Shown one piece after another: positions 44,934 through 53,009 of a DNA stretch of 55,241 nt (position 1 is the first letter of the stretch; the number at the start of each line of letters is the position of its first letter). The position numbers were made by a program, and so were the translations under genes. The notes under the pieces are model-generated. The model worked only from the letters and a program-made list of their open reading frames with translations, had not been told where the DNA came from and did not search any database. The DNA is from Spirochaetota bacterium (GTDB taxonomy: Bacteria > Spirochaetota > JAAYUW01 > JAOAHJ01). The DNA lies in contig JAOAHJ010000006.1 in the NCBI GenBank assembly GCA_026415295.1, positions 1-55,241 of the forward strand, given 5' to 3'.

Positions 44934-45650
44934 TTAACTTTTACCACCTGTTTGAATCTTTTTTATAGATTGAATTGCTATTTGTCTTATATACATAGGG
45001 AAATTCCCCTGTGAAACTTCAAGCAAAACACCATAGGCTTGAGGATCTCCTAAATCTCCTAAAGCTACTATTATTCCATATATTAAAGGCGCATTTGATG
45101 ATTTATATTCATTTTTATAAATCTGCAATAAATTAATTAATACAGGGACAACAGTTTTATCTCCTATCTTACCTAAAGCCATAGCGATATAAGCTTTTAC
45201 AATAGGATCATTGTCCTTTTGCAAAATTTCAATAAGTTTGGGCACAGCATCTTTCGCTTTTAACTCACCAAGAACATATGCAGCTTCTACTCTTACATCC
45301 CAAAAGTTATTTACAATAACACCATTTTCAACTTTTACATTATTTACCCCAATATCAAGTATTTTTATTAATAGATCAATAGCTTCTTTTGATTTATTTG
45401 CCGCTAACATTTGAACAACAATAAGCAGTAGATCATGATCATCACCTGCTTGAACAATAGGAACTAAAGAATCAAGAGGAACATTTTTTAAACCCAAAAA
45501 TAATTCTTCCAACGTTAAATCTTCAGGTGCTACAGTAGAATATTTATCATTATTACTTCCGCTTTGTTGCTGTTGTTGGGCAAAAACTATATAGTTTAAT
45601 GAAGAAATAATTAAAAAAATAATTATTATAAATTGAAAGCTTTTTTTCAT
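44934..45650 (-). CDS. exported HEAT-repeat protein
   Basis: About 238 residues, with a signal peptide (~1-24) followed by a Gln-rich spacer. Residues ~45-235 consist of HEAT / PBS-lyase-like helical repeats, for example DVRVEAAYVLGELKAKDAVP then KLIEILQKDNDPIVKAYIAMALGKIGDKTV and YGIIVALGDLGDPQAY. Such periplasmic helical solenoids are protein-binding scaffolds. The frame opens at a TTG (45662), but GGAGG lies between it and the ATG at 45650, so the ATG is the real start. It follows the lipoprotein gene by 27 bases and is the last gene before a terminator. Confidence 0.88.
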   Translation of the reverse strand: MKKSFQFIIIIFLIISSLNYIVFAQQQQQSGSNNDKYSTVAPEDLTLEELFLGLKNVPLDSLVPIVQAGDDHDLLLIVVQMLAANKSKEAIDLLIKILDIGVNNVKVENGVIVNNFWDVRVEAAYVLGELKAKDAVPKLIEILQKDNDPIVKAYIAMALGKIGDKTVVPVLINLLQIYKNEYKSSNAPLIYGIIVALGDLGDPQAYGVLLEVSQGNFPMYIRQIAIQSIKKIQTGGKS

Positions 45651-45677
45651 TTTATCCTCCAACTGTTGTTAAATTTA

Positions 45678-46268
45678 TTACTCTTCGTACTCTTCTTTCA
45701 ACCCTATTTTCCATTTACCTTCTATTTTTATAAAGTAATAAGTTAATATTTTATCTTCATATCGGACAAATATCTTTGCTTTATTAATATTTTGTGGATG
45801 GAAAATTACTTTAAATATTCTTAATGGTTGACCATTATTTAGTTTAATTCTTGATTGGTAAACAACATTATAAAAATAAGACTTTATATCTGTAATACCA
45901 TAAATTGTAAGTCCTTTCTCTTTATAAAAATTTGGATTGTTATAGGTTTCATAATATTTTGGAGATAAAACTTTAATCCATGAATCAAAATCTTTTGATA
46001 AAACAATTAATTCATAGTTTATAAAAAAATCTTCAATTTCTTGTTTTATTTTATTAACATCAATATTTGATGGAACATTTTCAAATGAAACATCACCAAC
46101 TTCTACATTTGAAATTGAAACTTTTTCTTCTTTTTTCTCTTCTTTTTTTTCCTCTTTAACTACCTCTTTTTTCTGTGAGCAACTAAGAAAGTTAATAAAA
46201 ATACTAAAAGTTAAAATAATAAAAATTAATATTATTAAATTCTTTTTTGTATAATTAATTACTTTCAT
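45678..46268 (-). CDS. lipoprotein of unknown function
   Basis: A 196-residue lipoprotein: signal segment then lipobox FLSC (Cys ~30), followed by a lysine/glutamate tract (KEEKKEEKKEEK). The folded part (~65-190), with EIEDFFINYELIVLSKDFDSW, LSPKYYETYNNPNF and a C-terminal beta region ending KIEGKWKIGLKEE, resembles NTF2/SnoaL-like domains. That resemblance is only general. It is probably co-transcribed with the HEAT-repeat protein 27 bases downstream. Confidence 0.75.
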   Translation of the reverse strand: MKVINYTKKNLIILIFIILTFSIFINFLSCSQKKEVVKEEKKEEKKEEKVSISNVEVGDVSFENVPSNIDVNKIKQEIEDFFINYELIVLSKDFDSWIKVLSPKYYETYNNPNFYKEKGLTIYGITDIKSYFYNVVYQSRIKLNNGQPLRIFKVIFHPQNINKAKIFVRYEDKILTYYFIKIEGKWKIGLKEEYEE

Positions 46269-46426
46269 AGATTTTTCTAATTTTTTTATTTATAAAAATA
46301 ATAAAATATAAATTTTTTTTTTCAAATATTTTTATTAAATTTTTATCCACCTATTTTAAATATTAGATTTTATTATAAAATAATTATTTTTAAAAAATAT
46401 ATTTTATAAAATAAAAATTATCTGAA

Positions 46427-47317
46427 TTATTGATAATAAGTAGCAAGAACAATAGAATATAGTTTAGATAAAGCACTATCAGACCTTGATGTAACAACAA
46501 CTGGAATTTTCGCTCCACATATAATACCAGCTGTCTCTGCCTTTGCAAAATAAATAATAGATTTATAAAGGACATTTCCAGCATCTATATCTGGAACCAC
46601 TAGAATATCTGCATCTCCATTTATAGGAGAACTAACCTTTTTAATCTTTAATGCTTCTAAAGAAATAGCTATATCTAATGCAAGTGGTCCGTCAATAATA
46701 CAATTCTTTATTTCCCCTCTTTCCGCCATCTTAGTTATTATTGCAGCATCAGTTGTTGCTTTCATTTTTAATGATACTTTTTCATTTGCTCCTATTAAAG
46801 CTACTTTGGGATTCTCAATTCCTATAGAATTTGCAACTTTTACAGCATTTTTAACAATGTCAATTTTTTGTTCAAGTGTGGGATCAATATTTAATGCAGC
46901 ATCAGTTATAAAGTATAATTTTTCAAAACCAGGAATTTCCATTATAGCAACATGACTTAAAGTATTACCTATATTTAATCCATATTGTTTATCTAAAACA
47001 TATTTCAATATTATACCAGTATTAATTAAACCTTTAACAAGAATTGATTTTCCCTCCGCACAAACTTTTTTTATAGCTAACTCAGCAATCTTGTTTTCTT
47101 CACTTTCATCAATTAATTCATAACTTGAGATATCAAAATCAATCTGTTTTGCAATACTTATTGTCTCTTCTTTATTTCCAATAAAAACAGGAACAATATA
47201 GTTTTTTAATGTTGCTTGTTTTATAGCATCTAAAACATGCTCATCATTGGAACCAGCTATAACTGCTTTAACTTTTTTCTCTTGAGTTTTTTCTAATAAA
47301 TCAGCTAACCTTTTCAT
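46427..47317 (-). CDS. ptb: phosphate butyryl/acetyltransferase
   Basis: A Ptb/Pta-family enzyme (296 residues) that swaps CoA for phosphate on a short acyl group, giving acyl phosphate for ATP formation by a kinase. Motifs include VKAVIAGSNDEHVLDAI, the ILVKGLINTGIIL block, ITDAALNIDP, NPKVALIGANEKVSLKM and AGAKIPVVVTSRSDS-type C-terminal residues. Length and FITDAALNI favour Ptb over long Pta proteins, but acetyl versus butyryl preference cannot be read. A strong GGAGG ribosome site precedes the ATG. No butyrate kinase gene lies in the window. It fits with acetyl-CoA produced by OrtAB. Confidence 0.92.
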   Translation of the reverse strand: MKRLADLLEKTQEKKVKAVIAGSNDEHVLDAIKQATLKNYIVPVFIGNKEETISIAKQIDFDISSYELIDESEENKIAELAIKKVCAEGKSILVKGLINTGIILKYVLDKQYGLNIGNTLSHVAIMEIPGFEKLYFITDAALNIDPTLEQKIDIVKNAVKVANSIGIENPKVALIGANEKVSLKMKATTDAAIITKMAERGEIKNCIIDGPLALDIAISLEALKIKKVSSPINGDADILVVPDIDAGNVLYKSIIYFAKAETAGIICGAKIPVVVTSRSDSALSKLYSIVLATYYQ

Positions 47318-47361
47318 CCTTAACCTCCATACTTTAATATAAAACCAATTAACTTAAAAAA

Positions 47362-48351
47362 CTAAATATCTACTTCAAACTTAAACTTGCTTTTTTTAGA
47401 AGCTTTTTTTATTACAGAAAGTGTTAACATTAAGGTATTTAAATCATTTTCAATAGGAAACAATGGTTTTTCTTTACCTTCAACACAATTTATAAAATGA
47501 ATAATTTCATCTTTCAACGCATTTTCTACATGTACAGATATTTTTTCTATAAAAGCTCCTCTATGATAAAGTATCTCTTTTTGATCTACTTCAAAGATAG
47601 TATTACTTTTTCTATATATTTCAATTTCTTGAGTATCATAGTTTAAAAAAATATAATTTGACTTTTGAGCAATATCAAGTGTTCTCTTCTTTATATAACT
47701 TGCCCTTGATGCAATTACAGAAGCAATACAATTATTTTTAAAATAGAAAATTGCATTTGCTATATCTTCAAATTCTGTATAAACACTTGTTGCAAAAGCA
47801 TCAAAATCAACAATTTCTGAATTTGCAATATTTAATATTATATCAATATCATGAATCATTAGATCTAATATAACTCCAGTATCCTTTTTTTTCTCTGTAA
47901 AAAGGCCATATCTTCTAGCTTCAATTAAAATTGGTTCTTTTACATACTTTTTTCTTAATTCAACAATAGCTCCATTAAATCTCTCAACATGTCCAATTTG
48001 TATAATTAAATTCTTCTTTTTTGCTAAATTTGCTAATTCATAAGCTAAATTATAAAGGTGAGAAAATGGTTTTTCTATTAAAATGTTAACATCAAATTCT
48101 AATGCCTTTTTTGCAACTTTATAATGTTCAGTGCTCCAAACTGCACATATAATCGCATCTACCTCTTTATAAAGTTCTTCATCTGAATTAAAATATTTCA
48201 CATTATATTTATTGCTTATCTCTTTCATTCTTTTTTTATTAATATCAAATATTCCTACAAACTTTATATCCCCAATTTTATCAAGATATTTTAATATATT
48301 AGTATGATATTCTCCCATATGGCCAACACCAATAACTCCAATCTTTACCAT
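47362..48351 (-). CDS. Gfo/Idh/MocA-family NAD(P)-dependent oxidoreductase
   Basis: A 329-residue dehydrogenase of sugar or polyol substrates. The N-terminal Rossmann domain starts with IGVIGVGHMGEYH, and the EKP motif (93-95, ILIEKPFSH) supplies the conserved lysine. The substrate domain shows DLMIHDIDIIL with the catalytic His region. The family covers many substrates, such as inositol and UDP-sugars. The start ATG shares one base with the stop of the upstream solute-binding-like gene (TAATG), and a GGGGAT ribosome site lies inside that gene, so translation is coupled. It precedes ptb by 44 bases. Confidence 0.9.
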   Translation of the reverse strand: MVKIGVIGVGHMGEYHTNILKYLDKIGDIKFVGIFDINKKRMKEISNKYNVKYFNSDEELYKEVDAIICAVWSTEHYKVAKKALEFDVNILIEKPFSHLYNLAYELANLAKKKNLIIQIGHVERFNGAIVELRKKYVKEPILIEARRYGLFTEKKKDTGVILDLMIHDIDIILNIANSEIVDFDAFATSVYTEFEDIANAIFYFKNNCIASVIASRASYIKKRTLDIAQKSNYIFLNYDTQEIEIYRKSNTIFEVDQKEILYHRGAFIEKISVHVENALKDEIIHFINCVEGKEKPLFPIENDLNTLMLTLSVIKKASKKSKFKFEVDI

Positions 48352-49160
48352 TAATAATCCCCTATAAAATTTTTTAGTTTTTCTTCTATAAAATTTTTAT
48401 TCTTTAGGTACTTGTTATTAAAATAAATGACATAATTTTCTTGATAAATTATATCTAATATTTCAATATTTCTAAATTTATTTAAATCATAGTATCTTAA
48501 ATCATATGAATCAACTACTGCATATTCTATCTTTTGATTATTCAAATTATTTAATAAATCTTCATAAAAAGAAAATTTCTTTATATTAATAATTTCTTCA
48601 AAAAAATAAAATGTCATTGAATAAAGCTTAACACCAAATTCTATTTTATTTTGAAGTATTTTATTAAATTTTAAATTCTTAGAATTCTTATTTTTAAGAA
48701 GTAATATTTTTTCAGAATAATAAGTTAAAGGAAAAAAATTTGTTGAAAAATAATCTTCAGATATCTTTGATTTAATAATCCCACCACAAATTAAATCATA
48801 GTTTTTTATATCTTCATCCTCTTTAATAAATTTTATTATTACTATTTTATTAGGAAATAAATTTTGAAGAATTTCTTTTTCTTTACCTAAAAAATCATCA
48901 ATTAAATACTCTAAACTATTTTTATTTTCATTGCTAATACTTTTTAATTTATCAAGCTTTAAATAAATAAAAGGATACTTTTCAAAAACTAATCCTACTA
49001 ATATTCTATTTTTTTTAAAAATATCATCACTTTCAATATTTCCGAACAAAAATTGTTTATCTTTAACCCTAAAATAAAAATAGCTAATAATAACAATTAA
49101 AAAAATAAAAATTAATATAAAAATTTTAATTTTTATAAAAATGAATTTTTTTTTTATCAC
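48351..49160 (-). CDS. membrane-anchored family 3 solute-binding-like protein
   Basis: A 269-residue protein with one N-terminal membrane segment (~8-30) and a periplasmic-binding-protein-like domain: RILVGLVFEKYPFIY, DLICGGIIKSKISEDYFSTN, FPLTYYSEKILLLK and IEYAVVDSYDLRYYDLN. These correspond to the family 3 (amino-acid/glutamine) binding fold. No lipobox or permease gene is nearby, so it may be a sensor or periplasmic accessory rather than a transporter. It starts with GTG at 49160. Its stop overlaps the oxidoreductase start by one base. Confidence 0.65.
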   Translation of the reverse strand: MIKKKFIFIKIKIFILIFIFLIVIISYFYFRVKDKQFLFGNIESDDIFKKNRILVGLVFEKYPFIYLKLDKLKSISNENKNSLEYLIDDFLGKEKEILQNLFPNKIVIIKFIKEDEDIKNYDLICGGIIKSKISEDYFSTNFFPLTYYSEKILLLKNKNSKNLKFNKILQNKIEFGVKLYSMTFYFFEEIINIKKFSFYEDLLNNLNNQKIEYAVVDSYDLRYYDLNKFRNIEILDIIYQENYVIYFNNKYLKNKNFIEEKLKNFIGDY

Positions 49161-49265
49161 AATTCTTAATCTATTTAATTAAATTATTTACAAATTAATT
49201 AGCACAATTAAATTTTTTTTAAATTTTTTTTTTTAATTTTACTTTTTTAAATTAATATAAATTGA

Positions 49266-49293
49266 TTGACAAAAATAAATAATATAATATAAT
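49266..49293 (+). promoter_or_regulatory. consensus sigma70 promoter
   Basis: A perfect TTGACA (49266-49271) and TATAAT (49288-49293) are separated by 16 bases. Transcription should start near 49300, leaving a leader of about 37 bases to the GGGAGG ribosome site and ATG of the next gene. Confidence 0.75.
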
Positions 49294-49336
49294 TATTTTA
49301 GAAAGTGGGGAATTTATAAAACAGGGAGGTAGATTT

Positions 49337-49861
49337 ATGAAAATTAATAATAATATTTCATCAATTAATTCTAATTCAACAATTCAAAAATTAGACAATA
49401 TAGACAAAAAGACTCCTATATTTGAACAATCTAGCCTAAATCAATTAAACAATTTTGAAGATCTAACTAATAATGTTATGAACAATGTTAATTCAATCAA
49501 AGGTTCTTTTCAATTGCAGGAAAATTATTCTATTATTCAACAAAAACAAAATTTATTAAATGAATTTCAAAATTCTAACTTATCATTAAATGATTTACAA
49601 AATGCTACATTCAACTCAAAGCCTTTATTTAACTTAGATGAATTATCCAGGATAAAGACAGATTTGAATTCTTTATTAAATGAATACGAAACTCAATCTC
49701 AACAAATAAGGAATAATTTGAATTCTTATATGGTGGCAAATGAAAATAGCAACGCTCTAAATGTTGAAAAGGATATAGAAAGAATTACACAATATATTCA
49801 AAATTCAACATCATATAATTTAAATTATAATGCTGCTAATGTAATTGATCTATTAAAATAG
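49337..49861 (+). CDS. Asn/Gln-rich protein of unknown function
   Basis: A 174-residue protein that I do not recognise. It has no signal peptide and no membrane span, and is unusually rich in Asn, Ser and Gln. Its opening, MKINNNISSINSNSTIQKLD, is disordered-looking, and two predicted helical stretches follow (~60-85 and ~105-150, SRIKTDLNSLLNEYETQSQQ). The style recalls small secreted or flagellar/export-apparatus proteins, but no family is claimed. It combines the best promoter in the window with a strong GGGAGG ribosome site, implying abundant expression. It stands alone between divergent and convergent neighbours. Confidence 0.75.
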   Translation: MKINNNISSINSNSTIQKLDNIDKKTPIFEQSSLNQLNNFEDLTNNVMNNVNSIKGSFQLQENYSIIQQKQNLLNEFQNSNLSLNDLQNATFNSKPLFNLDELSRIKTDLNSLLNEYETQSQQIRNNLNSYMVANENSNALNVEKDIERITQYIQNSTSYNLNYNAANVIDLLK

Positions 49862-49978
49862 CACTTTTCTTAAATTTAAATTTTTTCAGCTTTGATTTAT
49901 ACTATATTAATAATTAATTTTAATTACTAATTAATTTTTAAATTAATTAACATTTATTTTAATAATATATTATTCTTT

Positions 49979-50458
49979 TTAAACTATATCTTTCCAGTTT
50001 AAAAAATCAAGATCTACTCTTCTAACATCGATATTTACTAGTAAAAAATCCCCGGAGCAAAAAGCTCCTGGGTTAATAAATCTAATTCCATCTTCAAAAT
50101 AGTCACCTTTAATATGTGTATGTCCAAAAAATATAATATCTGGCTTTTCATCAAACGAAGCTAAAATTCTTCTTCTTATTCCAAAAGGAGACCCCCAACC
50201 ATGAGTTAACCCTATTTTATAACCCATCAATCTTAATATTTTGCTTGTGGGAAATCTATTTCTTATATCATCTAAATCCATGTTTCCTGCAACAACATGT
50301 AAATTTGGGCAGGCAAGTGAAATTAAATCCAATACTCCAACATCAACTATATCACCAAGACAAAAAACCATATCAATTTTTTTTAATAAAACACTAAAAT
50401 CAGGGAGCTCTTTCAATCTTGTTGGATAATGAATATCTGATAAAACTATGATTTTCAT
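49979..50458 (-). CDS. YfcE/MJ0936-type metallophosphoesterase
   Basis: A small (159-residue) calcineurin-like phosphodiesterase. The dimetal site is fully present: Asp8 and His10 (LSDIH), Asp36 (LGDIVD), Asn59 (AGNMD), His86 (LTHGWG), and His113 and His115 (FGHTHI). This size class includes E. coli YfcE, a phosphodiesterase of unknown natural substrate. The gene lies about 60 bases downstream of the SPOR protein gene and may share its transcript. Confidence 0.95.
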   Translation of the reverse strand: MKIIVLSDIHYPTRLKELPDFSVLLKKIDMVFCLGDIVDVGVLDLISLACPNLHVVAGNMDLDDIRNRFPTSKILRLMGYKIGLTHGWGSPFGIRRRILASFDEKPDIIFFGHTHIKGDYFEDGIRFINPGAFCSGDFLLVNIDVRRVDLDFLNWKDIV

Positions 50459-50517
50459 AATTAGATATAAAAAATAAATATACCATATTAAAAAAAAATC
50501 AATATCCCTTAATTTAT

Positions 50518-51279
50518 TTAAAAGTTTTTTACAATAAATGCATCTTTAAAACCCATATTTTGAAGAATCTTTAATATCTCTTTTGCTTTATCATAATCAT
50601 AGGGTCCAACTGCTACTTTAAAAACTTTTTTATTATTAATTATAGATTCCCTAACATGAACATTAAATCCATAAGATTCAAGATTTTTTTTAACATTTTT
50701 ATAATTTTCCTCAACATAAAAAACTCCAACTTGAATAAAATATATTTTTTCTTTTTGTTCTACATTATTTTGATTTAAATTTTTGGATGTTTCATTTATA
50801 TTTGAAGTAGTCGAATTTTTTGTTTCTTCAGCAATTGAAGGTTTTTTAATAAGATTTTCTATTTCATTTTTTGAAATTTTTTTTATTAAAGAAACTTTTA
50901 CTGGAATTAAACTACCACTAATTTCACCCAATTCCACAAAAGCTCTTTTAGAAAGATATAATAAGATATCCTTTTCATTTGATAAGGGTAAATTATTATC
51001 TATAACTATTACAATTGTTTTTTTCCCATTATTAATATTTTCTACTGTAAGTAATGAGTATAAATCATAATATTTTGATGAAGCAACAAGTTCTTCAGGA
51101 TTATAAAGATATCCTGAAGAGAATTTTTTACCTATATAACTAGAATCGTATAATTTGGATAAGCCATTTACTTCATTCGTTTGTGAAAATAATATATGTA
51201 GTAAAATAAATAATAATAAAAATAATAAAACACAATATTTAGCAAATTGATTATTAATTAAAATTTTGTTTTTTCTCAT
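50518..51279 (-). CDS. RlpA-like (DPBB) protein with SPOR domain
   Basis: A 253-residue envelope protein with an N-terminal membrane/signal segment (~14-33). Residues ~47-133 follow the double-psi beta-barrel of RlpA (SSYIGKKFSSG, LTVENINNGKKTIVIVID, LSKRAFVELGEI). A Ser/Asn linker leads to a SPOR domain at ~178-253 (FIQVGVFYVEENYKNVKKNL, VFKVAVGPYDYDKAKEIL), which binds denuded septal glycan. RlpA is a lytic transglycosylase in Pseudomonas. Here Asp94 is kept, but the family His and Glu positions read Ser and Tyr (SGYLYN, VASSKY). A structural or binding role at the septum is therefore more likely. Confidence 0.8.
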   Translation of the reverse strand: MRKNKILINNQFAKYCVLLFLLLFILLHILFSQTNEVNGLSKLYDSSYIGKKFSSGYLYNPEELVASSKYYDLYSLLTVENINNGKKTIVIVIDNNLPLSNEKDILLYLSKRAFVELGEISGSLIPVKVSLIKKISKNEIENLIKKPSIAEETKNSTTSNINETSKNLNQNNVEQKEKIYFIQVGVFYVEENYKNVKKNLESYGFNVHVRESIINNKKVFKVAVGPYDYDKAKEILKILQNMGFKDAFIVKNF

Positions 51280-51716
51280 CTTTTTTATTTTTTATTTTTT
51301 TATTCTAAAAAATAAGAAATTTAATTAATATTTAATCTTTAATTTTTTATCGAACTTTTTATAAGAAGCTAAATATATAAATCTATTTTAATTTTTAAAT
51401 CAAACCATATTTATAATTTTGCTAACATTTTTAAATTTCAAAAAAATTTATTTTATTTTAAAAATAAAAAAACATAAAAATAAAATAACTAATTAAAAAT
51501 GAAATATAAAATTATTTCAAAAATTTAAATTTATATATAAATTTTTTATTAACAATTTATTCACAACAATTTTATAATAAATTTTTACATAAATTTTATA
51601 GTAATTTTTATTATAAAACAGTGTGAAACTATTGAATTCTAAGGTTATTTGGACACTTAAGATTATTTGAACATTGAAATTTAGAAAATATAGAATGAAT
51701 ATAATTTGTTCACAAA
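51280..51716. other. 437-base intergenic region with DnaA-box-like sites and an 18-base tandem repeat
   Basis: The region is non-coding. It contains TTATTCACA at 51557-51565, TTGTTCACA at 51706-51714 and a further TTATTCACA at 51717-51725 overlapping the waaA stop. Two adjacent imperfect copies of an 18-mer lie at 51641-51658 and 51659-51676. The remainder is A/T tracts. Upstream signals for the SPOR gene must also lie here. Confidence 0.45.
51641..51676. repeat. imperfect 18-base tandem repeat
   Basis: Two abutting copies, AAGGTTATTTGGACACTT and AAGATTATTTGAACATTG, agree at 14 of 18 positions. They sit between DnaA-box-like sites and could be iterons or a regulator's binding sites, or chance in AT-rich DNA. 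Confidence 0.4.
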
Positions 51717-53009
51717 TTATTCACAAATAATTTTTTTCAAATTTTTAAATCTTTCACTATAGTTTAATATTAAATTTTGTGATTCTATTAATTTTGTACT
51801 TATTTCATTTAAATTTAAATTCCTTAATTCATAAATAAAATTTATCAACTCCTTTTCATTCTCAACTTTGATTAATGTTTTATCTTTAAATATCTCAAAA
51901 ACAGATTCAAAATTATAATATGAAGGGCCTATAATGCAATAATTAAAATAAGCAATAGGTTCAATAAAATTTTGTCCCCCTTTATTATTAAAACTACCTC
52001 CAATTATAGCTAAATAAGTAAATTTGTAAAACTCTCTTAAATATCCAATTTTATCAATAATAAGAATATTATTGTTCTCTAAATTTCTCAAAATGTGAAT
52101 TAATTCATTTTCATTAATATTATTACATTTATTAAAAGTGTAACTTGATAAATAAATTAAATTTTTTTCTTCAAATAAAATATTTAATTTTCCAAGTTCA
52201 TTAAAAAATCTAGGTGCTATTATAAATAAAAAATCACTTTTATATAAATTATATATATCCTTTATAATATTAAACTCATCATTATGAAAAGAGCTAAAAA
52301 TAATTATAGGTTTCATAAATTTTGAAATTTTTTCTTTTTTTTCATCTAAACTAAATTTTAAATTATTAAAAAATAATTTTAAATTTCCTGTAATTTCTAA
52401 TTTTTCTTTTTTAGTTCCAAGATTTAAAAACCTTTCAAAATCTTTTTCAGACTGTACAAATATTTTATCAGAAATATTAAAAAGTAATGAATACAAAAAT
52501 TTAATTAATCTTTGTTGTTTATAACTTCTATTATATATAATACCATTAAAAATATATACTTTAATTTTTAATAAGTATGCGGAAATTAGTAGAGTAGGCC
52601 ACACCTCTTGCTCAATTAAAACCAACTTTTTTATTTTTAATTTTTTTAAAAAAACTAATATAAATATAAAAAAATCAAAAGGCAATGGATATACAATACA
52701 TTTTTTATTTTTTAAATAATCATAGCCTGCTTTATTAAAAACTGAATAAATAAAACCTTCTCCAAAAAATGAAAAACCTAAATTTGCTTCACCAGCAGAT
52801 GAACAATGAATCAATATATTATTTAAATGTTTTTCACTTTTTTTTCTTTTAGAATTTTTTTCCTTTATTAAATTTAGAAAACCAAATCTTTGGAATATAT
52901 TAAATCTTAAATTATTATTAAATAAATAAATCATTAAAATAAAAGGAAATAGTATTAAATAAATTAAGTTATAAATGGTATAAATAATAATATTAAAAAC
53001 TAAGTTCAT
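51717..53009 (-). CDS. waaA: 3-deoxy-D-manno-octulosonic acid (Kdo) transferase
   Basis: WaaA transfers Kdo to lipid A precursors at the inner membrane in LPS synthesis. The N-terminal ~30 residues are a membrane anchor. IHCSSAGEANL (67-77) is the ASxGE-type block with the proposed catalytic Glu74. IEQEVWPTLL, SEKDFERFLNLG and IGGSFNNKGGQNFIEP are the further GT-B fold family motifs. Its length of 430 residues is normal. It overlaps priA by four bases (ATGA), so the two are translationally coupled. This gene is the strongest evidence that the organism has a Kdo-containing outer membrane. Confidence 0.94.
   Translation of the reverse strand: MNLVFNIIIYTIYNLIYLILFPFILMIYLFNNNLRFNIFQRFGFLNLIKEKNSKRKKSEKHLNNILIHCSSAGEANLGFSFFGEGFIYSVFNKAGYDYLKNKKCIVYPLPFDFFIFILVFLKKLKIKKLVLIEQEVWPTLLISAYLLKIKVYIFNGIIYNRSYKQQRLIKFLYSLLFNISDKIFVQSEKDFERFLNLGTKKEKLEITGNLKLFFNNLKFSLDEKKEKISKFMKPIIIFSSFHNDEFNIIKDIYNLYKSDFLFIIAPRFFNELGKLNILFEEKNLIYLSSYTFNKCNNINENELIHILRNLENNNILIIDKIGYLREFYKFTYLAIIGGSFNNKGGQNFIEPIAYFNYCIIGPSYYNFESVFEIFKDKTLIKVENEKELINFIYELRNLNLNEISTKLIESQNLILNYSERFKNLKKIICE

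Noticed and set aside
51280-51725. Calling the DnaA-box cluster the chromosomal origin
   Set aside because: No dnaA, dnaN, rpmH or gidA is nearby and skew cannot be assessed in this window, so only the sites themselves are reported.
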